From Candidatus Iainarchaeum sp. (lineage in GTDB: Archaea > Iainarchaeota > Iainarchaeia > Iainarchaeales > UBA10191): DNA of 64,000 nucleotides. The DNA lies in contig JAUSFL010000035.1 in assembly GCA_030649735.1 (NCBI GenBank), forward strand, positions 1 to 64,000, in the 5' to 3' direction. A program made the translations under genes and the position numbers. Below are positions 16,959 to 26,193 of this stretch, in pieces. The notes under the pieces were generated by a model that searched no databases, was not told the origin of the DNA, and worked only from the letters and a program-made list of their open reading frames with translations. How positions within the stretch are numbered: the stretch's first letter is position 1; each line of letters opens with the position of its first letter.

Positions 16959-18011
16959 TTAATTCCCAAGTGCTTGCGAAATCCTGTCGCGTATGCCCTG
17001 CAAATAATCATTATAGTTGACTTGCTTTACTGTCCTTGATTCTGCAAGCGGTTTTTCGCCCTTGCTGTTCGCTGCGTTAAGAATCATTTGCTCATAACCG
17101 GCAGGCTCAATAAAACACATTTCTGTTTGAGTACGAACGCGCAATATTGAGGCTTCCGCGGGAGAGTAATCATCATACTTGCCGAACTGGGAAGCAGGAT
17201 AGTATTTTCCGTCATTTAGGTTCGCCAAATAAGTTGTTTTCTTTGACTTCAATTCTTCAACGCTTTTGAAACCGTCCACAAATTGGTCATTGTATTCTAT
17301 GATGCTAATGCAATTTTCCCTTGACGTTCTAGTGCTTTCGCATTCTGAAACTCCAGAGCACACTGGCTTTTCTACTATTCCAGTTCCTGCAATTGCCTGT
17401 CCTTTGCTGCAAAGGCTGCAGTATGGCGGGTTTATTGCGCCGTTAGTGCAGGAATTGTCAGGGCTTGAAATGCAAGTGCCATAATATTCTCTTTTAACTT
17501 CAGTGTTGACGCTGTTGTAAGGGAATAACGCCCACCTTTCAAACTCCAGGCCTTCTTCATTCACTTCTGGGGCAGAACTTGAAGACGGGATTTTTGCCTT
17601 GCTTAAATAAGAATAAGTGAACCAAGTTCCTGAACTGCAGGAATCGCATTGCGGCGGGTTTGAAGCGCCATTAGCGCATGCTTTTGGAACGCATTGATTG
17701 CCTTTAAGTTCGTCAGTGCGCCAGCATTCATTGCACATTGGCGGATTGGCTGCCTTGTTGTCGCATATTTTGCAATCAACCATTACTTTTGTTCCAGCTC
17801 CAGTTCCTCCGCCAGTTCCGCTGCCAGAACCGCCACTACCTCCAGAGCCAGTATTGCCTCCGCTTCCTCCAGAGCCATTGCCCAAACCGCCGTTTCCTCC
17901 ACCGGCAATTGCGTTAAAGTCATTTCTGTCTGCTCCATTAATTGGGCCTTGAGAGCAGCCGGCAAGCATTATTGCGGCCAAAACAATCAGGATTATTATT
18001 GCCTTTTTCAT
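16959..18011 (-). CDS. lipoprotein with Gly/Ser linker and repeated Cys-rich NGAxNPPxCxxC motifs
   Basis: MKKAIIILIVLAAIMLAGCSQG; linker GGNGGLGNGSGGSGGNTGSGG; CKICDNKAANPPMCNEC, CANGASNPPQCDSC, CTNGAINPPYCSLC. Confidence 0.65.
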   Translation of the reverse strand: MKKAIIILIVLAAIMLAGCSQGPINGADRNDFNAIAGGGNGGLGNGSGGSGGNTGSGGSGGSGSGTGGGTGAGTKVMVDCKICDNKAANPPMCNECWRTDELKGNQCVPKACANGASNPPQCDSCSSGTWFTYSYLSKAKIPSSSSAPEVNEEGLEFERWALFPYNSVNTEVKREYYGTCISSPDNSCTNGAINPPYCSLCSKGQAIAGTGIVEKPVCSGVSECESTRTSRENCISIIEYNDQFVDGFKSVEELKSKKTTYLANLNDGKYYPASQFGKYDDYSPAEASILRVRTQTEMCFIEPAGYEQMILNAANSKGEKPLAESRTVKQVNYNDYLQGIRDRISQALGN

Positions 18012-18151
18012 GATCTAAAGTTTTTAGCGCTCTTTTATTTAAAAGCCTTTCTTGGCTTGTTTTTAATCGGCCTTGTAACTTAGAGTTTTTTAAACAATGC
18101 TTGAGATTATTATTTGAAGGTTTTTTCTTGGGTGCGGTTTTTGAGACTTCA

Positions 18152-19273
18152 ATGAGTGTTGCGCAAGCCGTAAAGCTCGCCAAAGTCAATGTCTTTCCAA
18201 TGTATCCAATCACTCCAGCCACGCACATTGCTGAAGAAATTTCCAAAATGGTTGCAAATGGGGAAATTAATACTGAAGTGATTACTGTGGAAAGCGAGCA
18301 TTCCGCGCTTTCAGCGGCAATGGGGTCTATTGCTTCAGGCGCCCGCACTTTTACGACAACCAGTTCTCAAGGCCTGGCTTTAATGTTTGAAATTTTGCCG
18401 ATAATTTCCGGCAATAGATTGCCAATGGTAATGGCGGTTGCAAACAGGGCTCTTTCGGCGCCAATCAATATTTGGAACGACCATTCTGACGCTGTTTCCT
18501 GCAGGGACCAAGGCTGGATTCAATTATGGGTTGAAAGCTCTCAAGAGGCATTGGACGCTACAATTCAGGCCTTTAAAATTTCTGAAGACCTTTCAGTGCA
18601 GTTGCCTGTAATGGTAAACCTTGACGGTTTTACACTATCGCATGTTTTTGAGCCGGTTGACGTGCCAGAGCAAAAGAAAGTTGATTCTTTCCTGCCGGAA
18701 TTTGCGCCAGTGAATATTTTAGACCCGAAAAACCCAAAAACTTTTGGCCCGATTGCTTTCCCGAACGTTTACATGGAATTCCGCAAGGATTTGGATGATG
18801 CAATGCTTGCTTCAGAGGCAGTTATTGAAAAAGCCAATAAGGATTTTGCAAAAATTTTCAATCGCTCTTACGGAGACGGCCTTTTAGACTTGTATAAAAT
18901 GGAAGACGCGGAGTTTGCAATCATTGGAATGGGCTCTCTTTGCGGCACAGCGCGTTCTGTAATTGACAAATTGCGCAAAGAAAAGAAAAAAGTTGGCTTG
19001 ATAAGGCTTCGCACTTTACGCCCTTTCCCTAAAGCCCGCTTGCTTAAGGCCTGCAAAAATTTGAAGGCATTGGCTGTTATTGACAGGCATGTTTCTTACG
19101 GTTTTGAAGGCCCATTGCTCACTGATGTTCGTTCTGCATTTTTTGAAGAAAAGAAACGGCCTTTCATTAATGGCTTTATTGCAGGGCTTGGCGGGAGAGA
19201 CATTACTGAACAGCATTTGCAAAAGGCATTAGAGCTTGCAATGCAGGAAAAGCAAGGCGAGTGGTTGTTTTGA
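18152..19273 (+). CDS. porA: pyruvate:ferredoxin oxidoreductase alpha subunit
   Basis: FPMYPITPATHIAEEI, TTTSSQGLALMFEIL, NIWNDHSDAVSCRDQGWIQLW. Confidence 0.9.
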   Translation: MSVAQAVKLAKVNVFPMYPITPATHIAEEISKMVANGEINTEVITVESEHSALSAAMGSIASGARTFTTTSSQGLALMFEILPIISGNRLPMVMAVANRALSAPINIWNDHSDAVSCRDQGWIQLWVESSQEALDATIQAFKISEDLSVQLPVMVNLDGFTLSHVFEPVDVPEQKKVDSFLPEFAPVNILDPKNPKTFGPIAFPNVYMEFRKDLDDAMLASEAVIEKANKDFAKIFNRSYGDGLLDLYKMEDAEFAIIGMGSLCGTARSVIDKLRKEKKKVGLIRLRTLRPFPKARLLKACKNLKALAVIDRHVSYGFEGPLLTDVRSAFFEEKKRPFINGFIAGLGGRDITEQHLQKALELAMQEKQGEWLF

Positions 19274-20187
19274 CTATTAACGGATTGGAAGAGTTTGAAG
19301 GCTTTGCATCAGGCCATAATGCCTGTTCAGGCTGCCTTGAGGCTTTAGTGCTCAGGCACGTGATTAAGGCGAGTGGACCGAACACCATTGCTGTTTCAGC
19401 GACTGGCTGCATGGAAGTAATTAGCACTGGCTTTCCGCAAACTTCCTGGCAAATTCCATGGATTCACTCTGCCTTTGAGAACGCTTCTGCAGTTGCTTCA
19501 GGAATTGATGCCGCATTAAAGGCTTTGGGAAAGCGGGAAAACGTGAACATCATAGTTTTTGGCGGCGATGGAGCGACTTTTGACATTGGCTTTCAATCGC
19601 TTTCTGGCGCAATGGAGCGCGGCCACAAGTTCTTGTACATTGTTACAGACAATGAAGCCTACGCCAACACTGGGGTTCAAAGAAGCAGTGCGACTTTTCC
19701 ATTCGCCAACACTACAACAACTCCGGCCGGCAAGAAAAGCTCTGGAAAGCTCGAGCCAAAAAAGCCATTGGATTTAATTATGGCGGCTCACGGAATTCCT
19801 TACATTGCCACTGCAACTCCGGCAAATGCCTTGGACATTTCCCGCAAAGTGAAAAAGGCGCTTTCAATCAATGCGCCGACTTTACTTCACGTGCTTTCCC
19901 CATGCGTTAAAAGCTGGGGTTATGCAGGCCCTAATGGCGTTGACTTGGCAAGGCTTGCAATCCAAACCCGCGTGTTTCCTTTAATGGAAATTGAAAAAGG
20001 CGTTCTAACTTTCACGCAAAAAGTCGAAAAGCAAAACGCAAGGCCTGTTGAAGAATACTTGATGCCTCAAAATCGCTTCAAGCATTTGACTCCGGACTTG
20101 ACAAGAAAAATCCAAGAGTACGTGAACGCGCGCTACGAGTTCTTGGAAAGCATTGAAGGAAAGAAAGCGTTTGACGTGCTTTACTGA
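19261..20187 (+). CDS. porB: pyruvate:ferredoxin oxidoreductase beta subunit
   Basis: [64 protein letters not shown]-like TPP site. Confidence 0.9.
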   Translation: [308 protein letters not shown]

Positions 20188-20706
20188 TTAAGCATTTCTT
20201 AAAATCAGCACGCAATAAGTTTCGCTTTTGTCAGGAAAGCTTGTTCCGCCATCGCCGCATTGCATTTCGCCAGTGGCAATGCTTTGGTTCTGCAAGTCTG
20301 CTGCAAGTCTTTTTGCAGCATCGCAGATTATTCCAAGTCTTGCTCTTTGGGAATTGCCGGAATATCTTAAAATTACATTATTTTCCGTTTGGATGAATTG
20401 AAAAGTATTGTTTGCTGAAAAATCGCCTTTCCCAATGCAAAGCTGCGTGGGCGAAATGTTCTTTGACTGCTGTGCGATTGATTTCCCGTTTAGGGTTGGG
20501 TTCATTTTATTGAATGTTGTTAGCGGGCTTTCAAGGTATCTTGTGTTGTTTAATAAGCCATACTTAACACGGTCCGCCGCTACTTTGTCTACTGGAATGC
20601 CCCCCTCTCCAATTGGGCCAAATCCGGGAGATAAAACAAGAAATATTATTGCGGCCAGTAAGATTATTATTAAAATTGCGATTCCAATCTTTTGAATTCT
20701 ATTCAT
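20188..20706 (-). CDS. membrane-anchored hypothetical protein
   Basis: N-terminal TM (IGIAILIIILLAAIIFLVLSPGFG). Confidence 0.55.
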   Translation of the reverse strand: MNRIQKIGIAILIIILLAAIIFLVLSPGFGPIGEGGIPVDKVAADRVKYGLLNNTRYLESPLTTFNKMNPTLNGKSIAQQSKNISPTQLCIGKGDFSANNTFQFIQTENNVILRYSGNSQRARLGIICDAAKRLAADLQNQSIATGEMQCGDGGTSFPDKSETYCVLILRNA

Positions 20707-20731
20707 GATTTAGAACAAGTGTTTTGTGTAT

Positions 20732-22276
20732 TTATTCTTTTGGCTTTTCCTTGCGCTTTCTTTTGACTATCTTGTCTGCTGTCTGGACAACGCCTTCGAT
20801 TGCGTGCTCTACTCTGTTATCTATTTCGTGCATTTCGTCCTTGATTATTTTCGGAAGTTTTGCAATGTTGTGGGCTGTTTTTTCAGTGCGCGTGGCGAGC
20901 GTTGTGATTAATTCGACTGTAAATCCCTTGAATGGGTTTCCGACTATGGCGTTGTAGAACATTTGCCTGTCCTTGATTTCTTCAACCAGCCTTACTTCCT
21001 TGATCCTGTTTTGGAAAACATACCACACGCCAATTCTTGCAAAAAAGCAAATCAGGAATATTGCCAAAAGATTTATCTTGAATATTAAAAAGTCATTCGG
21101 GATTATTGTCGCGAGAATTCCTCCAATCATTGCCCCGATGAAAACTCCGGTTCCGTTGAAAATGTTGTAGTATGCCGCGCAGCGCGTTCTTTTTTCAGGG
21201 GTTGTGGTGTCGAAGATGAAGTTTCCAGCCGCGAGGTTGAATCCAGCCCAGAAAAAGCCGGAAATGAAGAATTCGCAAAGGAAAATCAGCACCGGGTCCT
21301 TGAACAAGAACCAGTATAATGGAATTAATGAAACCATTAGTCCGCAAACCCGCAGGATTTTTTGGTTTCCAAAGCGGTCTGCTATTGGCCCCCAATATTG
21401 CATCATGAAAAGCGTTGAAATCATTGGCGCTATTGCGATTAGGGTAAAAGTCAAATAGTCAAAATGCAAGTATCTTAATTGGTAGACTGCAAAGAATGGC
21501 GCCGCAATGTTGACTGCCAATGAAAGGCAGCTTACGTAAAGCACGAAGTTTCCAAAATTATTGCTGCGCATTTTGCTGATGAATTGCGGAAATGTGAATT
21601 GGGCGGCCCTATTTGGGATGAACTGCGGGTCGTGCATTTTCATCAGGAAGTGGCGTGAAATCATTCTTGCAAGAAAGCTTATGAAAAACAATGCGGCAAA
21701 GCCGTACAGTATTTTGCTTTGCGGGAAAATGTTCAGGTAAAATCCCGCAAAAAGAGTTATTAGAAGAGTTATTGTTCCTGCTGCCGCGTTTCGCATTCCA
21801 AAATAAGTTCCCCGGTTTTCAATGGGCACTAAATCCCCCATCAGGCTTTGCCAAATTGGGCCGACAATTGCGCCGAAAACCGTGAACATTGTGTAAAATA
21901 TTATCACAAACCATACAATCCAGGAAGAATTCAATCCAGTGAAAATGAAAGGCGCGAGCAGTATTGGAATCCAGGTTATTGCCTGCAGGAACACGAAAAT
22001 TCCAATGAGTTTTTTCCTGTCTTTCACGATTTCCAAAAGCTCTGAAGAAAGCAGTTGAATCCATGCTGAAAGCAATTGCGGTATTGAAACAAGCATTGAG
22101 ATTTGAAAATTAGTGGCTTTTAATGCGACAGCAAAGGCGTTCATGAAGTTGATTCCAGCGCCTTGCATTACATTGAATGCCATTGCGTCCTTGACTGAAG
22201 CGTCAAGGCTTTTTTTGACTTTTTCCCCTTTTTCTTTTTGAATTCCAGCTATCTTTTGCTTTTCTAAAGAATCCAT
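20732..22276 (-). CDS. major facilitator superfamily transporter
   Basis: About 12 hydrophobic segments; IAPMISTLFMMQYWGPIADRFGNQKIL MFS motif. Confidence 0.75.
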   Translation of the reverse strand: MDSLEKQKIAGIQKEKGEKVKKSLDASVKDAMAFNVMQGAGINFMNAFAVALKATNFQISMLVSIPQLLSAWIQLLSSELLEIVKDRKKLIGIFVFLQAITWIPILLAPFIFTGLNSSWIVWFVIIFYTMFTVFGAIVGPIWQSLMGDLVPIENRGTYFGMRNAAAGTITLLITLFAGFYLNIFPQSKILYGFAALFFISFLARMISRHFLMKMHDPQFIPNRAAQFTFPQFISKMRSNNFGNFVLYVSCLSLAVNIAAPFFAVYQLRYLHFDYLTFTLIAIAPMISTLFMMQYWGPIADRFGNQKILRVCGLMVSLIPLYWFLFKDPVLIFLCEFFISGFFWAGFNLAAGNFIFDTTTPEKRTRCAAYYNIFNGTGVFIGAMIGGILATIIPNDFLIFKINLLAIFLICFFARIGVWYVFQNRIKEVRLVEEIKDRQMFYNAIVGNPFKGFTVELITTLATRTEKTAHNIAKLPKIIKDEMHEIDNRVEHAIEGVVQTADKIVKRKRKEKPKE

Positions 22277-22403
22277 TTTCCAAACCCTTTGTTTTAAAGA
22301 TTGAAGGCTGGAAGGTTTTTAACAAATTGCATTATAATTAATTAGCAATTGTTTTCTTGGATTTCTTTAGAGAAAAAGAGAAACAGAATAGAAAATAGCC
22401 CAA

Positions 22404-22475
22404 CTACATAATAGAAAGATAATACATAATTACTTAGAAAAGCTACATAATACACAGGATTAAGCTACATAATAG
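22404..22475 (+). repeat. four iterated (C)TACATAAT repeats upstream of ftsZ
   Basis: CTACATAATAG 22404, TACATAAT 22423, CTACATAATAC 22443, CTACATAATAG 22465; core spacings 18, 21 and 22 nt. Confidence 0.7.
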
Positions 22476-22542
22476 TATATTTTTCAAACTATTTGACTAC
22501 TATTTTATTCATTGTCTTAACTGTTTTCGTTAATCGTAGAGT

Positions 22543-22557
22543 AAAGTATTTAAATAG
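22543..22557 (+). promoter_or_regulatory. TATA-box promoter of ftsZ
   Basis: AAAGTATTTAAATAG, about 55 nt upstream of the ATG. Confidence 0.55.
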
Positions 22558-22611
22558 AAAAAGCAGAAGTCTATAAATTTCATTTTTATACTACATTGGG
22601 GTGATTTTTGA

Positions 22612-23703
22612 ATGAAATCTATTTTAGAAAGCGCAGTCACTAAAGGTGGTTCAAAAGCACGCGAAGACGATTCCAGAATTGAAGAGTTTGGAGCTCCAAA
22701 AATTATGGTTATCGGATGCGGTGGTGCAGGATGCAACACAGTTAACAGACTCGCAAACATGGGAATAAGCGGCGCTCAATTGATCGGAATTAACACAGAC
22801 AAGCAGCACTTGGCCTTGATTAACGATGAAATCACAAAGATTTTAATCGGAAAATCAGTTACAAGAGGACTCGGAGCTGGAGGATATCCAGAAATCGGAG
22901 CCAAAGCAGCAGAAGTTTCAAAGCAAGCTTTGGAAGAAGCATTAAGCGGCGTTGACATGCTCTTTATTAGCGCTGGAATGGGTGGAGGAACTGGAACAGG
23001 ATCTGCGCCAGTCGTTGCAGGAATTGCAAAAGAACAAGGGGCAATTGTTATCGGAATAGTCACATACCCTTTTGCTCTGGAAAAAGCAAGATTGATTAAA
23101 GCAGAAGAAGGACTAGACAAGCTTTTGGGATGCACTGACACTGTAATTGTCATTGACAACAACAGATTGGTCGAATTAGTGCCAAACTTGCCAATTTCTG
23201 ACGCATTCAAAGTTGCAGACGAAGTAATCGCAAGAACTGTCAGAGGAATTACTGAAACCATTACCCAGCCTTCATTAATCAACTTGGATTTTGCAGATGT
23301 CAGAAGCATCATGGGAAACCAAGGATTAAGCATGATTGCTGTTGGAGAATCAAAATCAGTAAACAAAGTCGAAGAAGTTGTCGAAGACACCTTGAAGAAC
23401 GCATTGTTGGACGTTGACATTGCAGGAGCTTCAGGAGCATTAATCCACATTACTGGCGGTCCAGAATTGACTTTGGGAGAAGCAAACGCTGTCGGCGAAA
23501 TGCTTACAGAAAACATCGACCCTAAAGCAACAGTCATTTGGGGAGCCAGAGTAGACCCGACTTTCGAAAACAAGATTGAAGTAATCGCAATCTTCACTGG
23601 AGTCCACAGCCCGTTCATCAAGAGCGGTTCAGCAAGGCAGCCACAGCAAAAGTACGGCTATACGAGCAGAGACAAAGACTTCGGAATAGACTACATCAAG
23701 TAA
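22612..23703 (+). CDS. ftsZ: cell division protein FtsZ
   Basis: GCGGAGCNTVNRL, GMGGGTGTGSAPVVA tubulin signature, NLDFADVRSIM. Confidence 0.97.
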   Translation: MKSILESAVTKGGSKAREDDSRIEEFGAPKIMVIGCGGAGCNTVNRLANMGISGAQLIGINTDKQHLALINDEITKILIGKSVTRGLGAGGYPEIGAKAAEVSKQALEEALSGVDMLFISAGMGGGTGTGSAPVVAGIAKEQGAIVIGIVTYPFALEKARLIKAEEGLDKLLGCTDTVIVIDNNRLVELVPNLPISDAFKVADEVIARTVRGITETITQPSLINLDFADVRSIMGNQGLSMIAVGESKSVNKVEEVVEDTLKNALLDVDIAGASGALIHITGGPELTLGEANAVGEMLTENIDPKATVIWGARVDPTFENKIEVIAIFTGVHSPFIKSGSARQPQQKYGYTSRDKDFGIDYIK

Positions 23704-23827
23704 TTAAGTAAAATTTCAAAAGGGAAAGGGAATGATTTCCCTTCCTTTTTCTCTTTCTTTTTCTAATCATTTTTAAATTTAGGAAAGATTAAATACTGCT
23801 TCGGCTTTCTTTCTAACTGAAACAACC

Positions 23828-24781
23828 ATGCCGCAAAAGCCAATTAGAATAAGATACTCTGAAGACTTGACCCGCAAGCGAAAGCTTGCAGTTGCAAAAA
23901 AGGTTGGAAATGCATTTGCCGTGGTTGGAGACCCTAAATTTGGATTCAGCCCTAATGAGAAGCAGCAAATCAATGAGCGGCTTGGAAGATTTCAAAGAAT
24001 AAGCCTTGATAGGATGAACAAAAGGCAATTAAGCGATCATTTACGGCGTTTTGTCCAAAACCAGTCAAGGTTAACAAGCACTGCAATTCCGGAACGCGGA
24101 CTGGCCAAATTAAGCAGGCATACTATCGCAGTTGATAAGACATTGAACTTGAGAACTCTCGAAAATTTGGCAGAAAACATACTGAAAGAATCTAATTTTG
24201 GTTCTGAAATGCACAATTTTGGCGGCATTGACCCTTACGCCAAGCTTTCTGCATTGATTTGCTCAGCCGATGTAATGTACGGCCAGAAAGCCGGAGACAG
24301 AATTTTGGAAAGAATGATTTCTTCAAAAAAATTTTCCGAATTTGGCGACCTTCACTCTTATTTAGAGGCAACAACCAATGCTTTCAGGGGAAGATTGAAT
24401 GAAGGAAAAATTAAGGAATTGCTTAACAAGAGAGATGGGGGACCGCTTGAGGAAAATACCAAGGCAATTGCAATCAATGCCGCAATAATTGGGGGCTTTG
24501 ATGTTCACAAATTGTATTCTGGCAGAATACAGCCTTACCAGGAATTCTTGAACAGCATAATGCAGGGCAGGATTAGAGAAGCCTCAAAAAACCCGATTTT
24601 GGAAGCCAATAGCCCGGAAGCCCACGCCAGTTCTGTATTATTGAAGCAATCAATTCTGATGGAAGAACAGCTAAAAGGAATGGGCCTTGAAGGAGTTTCA
24701 ATGATGCAGCGTTCTATTAGGGGCCTGATGGTAATGTCTATTTTGGAAGGCGGCAGCGAAAGCAAGCGCAAAATAATTTGA
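23828..24781 (+). CDS. orphan hypothetical protein
   Basis: Long ORF with ATG start; no family recognised by eye. Confidence 0.55.
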   Translation: MPQKPIRIRYSEDLTRKRKLAVAKKVGNAFAVVGDPKFGFSPNEKQQINERLGRFQRISLDRMNKRQLSDHLRRFVQNQSRLTSTAIPERGLAKLSRHTIAVDKTLNLRTLENLAENILKESNFGSEMHNFGGIDPYAKLSALICSADVMYGQKAGDRILERMISSKKFSEFGDLHSYLEATTNAFRGRLNEGKIKELLNKRDGGPLEENTKAIAINAAIIGGFDVHKLYSGRIQPYQEFLNSIMQGRIREASKNPILEANSPEAHASSVLLKQSILMEEQLKGMGLEGVSMMQRSIRGLMVMSILEGGSESKRKII

Positions 24782-24847
24782 ATATTCTATTTCTCGCAAA
24801 CCAATTTCTTCATCACTTTAATATACCTTTTACTGCTTCAATAATTC

Positions 24848-25429
24848 ATGTTCGGCCTTGAATTGACAATTCCACTCCTTGGATTGATTGTTTTCTTAGT
24901 GAATGTAATTCCTGCATTCATGCCCCCAACCTGGATTGTGCTTGCTTATTTTTACATCACTAAAGGCGGTGATCCGTTAATGCTTGCCGTTTTTGGCGCT
25001 TTGTTCTCCACATTAGGGCGTTTGGTGCTTGCAAAATGGTCTGGGCCATTAGTTTCAAGGCTTTTGACAAAGCCGATGAAAAAGAACGCGGAGTTCGCGC
25101 ATGAAAAGTTTTCAAAGAATCCTTTCGCGAGCTTTTTTTTCACTTTCCTTTATGCCTTGAGCCCTTTCCCAAGCAATGCAATTTTCATGATTGCGGGAAC
25201 AGCAAAAATCCGCCTTGTTCCAATAGTTTTCGGATTTTTCATTGGCAGAATAATCTCTTATTTTGCGCTATTGCACCTTTCATTGTTTGCTGTCGGCTTT
25301 GTAAATTCCGGCCTTTCTTTTGAGGATCCCTTGGTTTGGGCAATTGACATTCTTGGAATTATCCTTACAATCGCGTTTTTCATGATTGACTGGACAAAGT
25401 TTCTGGGGAAAGAGGACAGCAAGAAATGA
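24848..25429 (+). CDS. small integral membrane protein (DedA/VTT-like)
   Basis: Multiple TM segments; ALSPFPSNAIFMIAGTAKI resembles a VTT loop. Confidence 0.5.
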   Translation: MFGLELTIPLLGLIVFLVNVIPAFMPPTWIVLAYFYITKGGDPLMLAVFGALFSTLGRLVLAKWSGPLVSRLLTKPMKKNAEFAHEKFSKNPFASFFFTFLYALSPFPSNAIFMIAGTAKIRLVPIVFGFFIGRIISYFALLHLSLFAVGFVNSGLSFEDPLVWAIDILGIILTIAFFMIDWTKFLGKEDSKK

Positions 25430-25465
25430 AAAGCAATATTAATCCTAAATTGCATTAATTCTTTG

Positions 25466-26176
25466 ATGAGCAATTTTGGAAAGCCAGTAATCATAATTCC
25501 CGCATTTGACGAGGCAGAATTCATTGGCAGGACTTTAGGCTTGGTTCATGGTTCTGGCGTTGACGCCAATGTTTTGGTAGTTGATGACGGCTCCAAAGAC
25601 AAAACTGCAGAAATTGCGGCAGCCAAGGGCGTTAAAGTTTTGAGAATTCCTGAAAACTTCGGAAAGGCTTTCGCTTTTATTTCTGGCGTGAAAAAGGCAG
25701 TTCAGTCAAGGCCGATTGCAATAGTCTCGCTTGACGCAGACATGCTTAAGGCCACTGCGGCAGGCCTTAATGAATTAATCCAGCACGCGTCCAATGCAAC
25801 TTTGAAGAAAACCAGCGCAATGTTTGTGACTAGCGTGCGTGAAGGAGGCCCTGACGGCTATTGCTTTAGCCAGTCTTCTGGAATGCGAAGCTTTTCCCTG
25901 CCAGCGGTTGAAAAGCTTTCAAAATTAAGAATTGGCAGGTTTAAGACAAAATATGTTGGTTATGGCCTGGAAAAATTCTTGAACTTCTATTTTGGCAATG
26001 AATCCAAAGAGCTTTTCCTGTCTCGCGAGTTTCACGCGGCTGGCGCGCACAGAAAAGGCGCTTTAAGGCAGGATGTCGAAAGAGGCAATACTTCAAGGAG
26101 AATTGAAAAGCTTTCAGCGTTTCTGAACTTGCGAGAGCGAAAGAAAATCATCCGCAGGCAAAACTTTCCAAAATAG
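25466..26176 (+). CDS. family 2 glycosyltransferase
   Basis: VIIIPAFDEAEFIGRTL, VLVVDDGSKDKTAEIA, SLDADM. Confidence 0.82.
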   Translation: MSNFGKPVIIIPAFDEAEFIGRTLGLVHGSGVDANVLVVDDGSKDKTAEIAAAKGVKVLRIPENFGKAFAFISGVKKAVQSRPIAIVSLDADMLKATAAGLNELIQHASNATLKKTSAMFVTSVREGGPDGYCFSQSSGMRSFSLPAVEKLSKLRIGRFKTKYVGYGLEKFLNFYFGNESKELFLSREFHAAGAHRKGALRQDVERGNTSRRIEKLSAFLNLRERKKIIRRQNFPK

Positions 26177-26193
26177 CTGCCGGGTGTTTTGTA

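Noticed and set aside
17694-18083. Pro/Ser-rich plus-strand ORFs (17694-18083, 17698-17952)
   Set aside because: They arise from the antisense of the Gly/Ser linker of the lipoprotein gene 16959-18011.
22404-22475. CRISPR array upstream of ftsZ
   Set aside because: Repeats are only 8-11 nt with 10-14 nt gaps, too short for CRISPR. They are better explained as an operator array.
22776-23621. 281-aa minus-strand ORF opposite ftsZ
   Set aside because: It is an antisense shadow of the ftsZ coding frame with Ser/Pro/Thr-rich composition and no motif.
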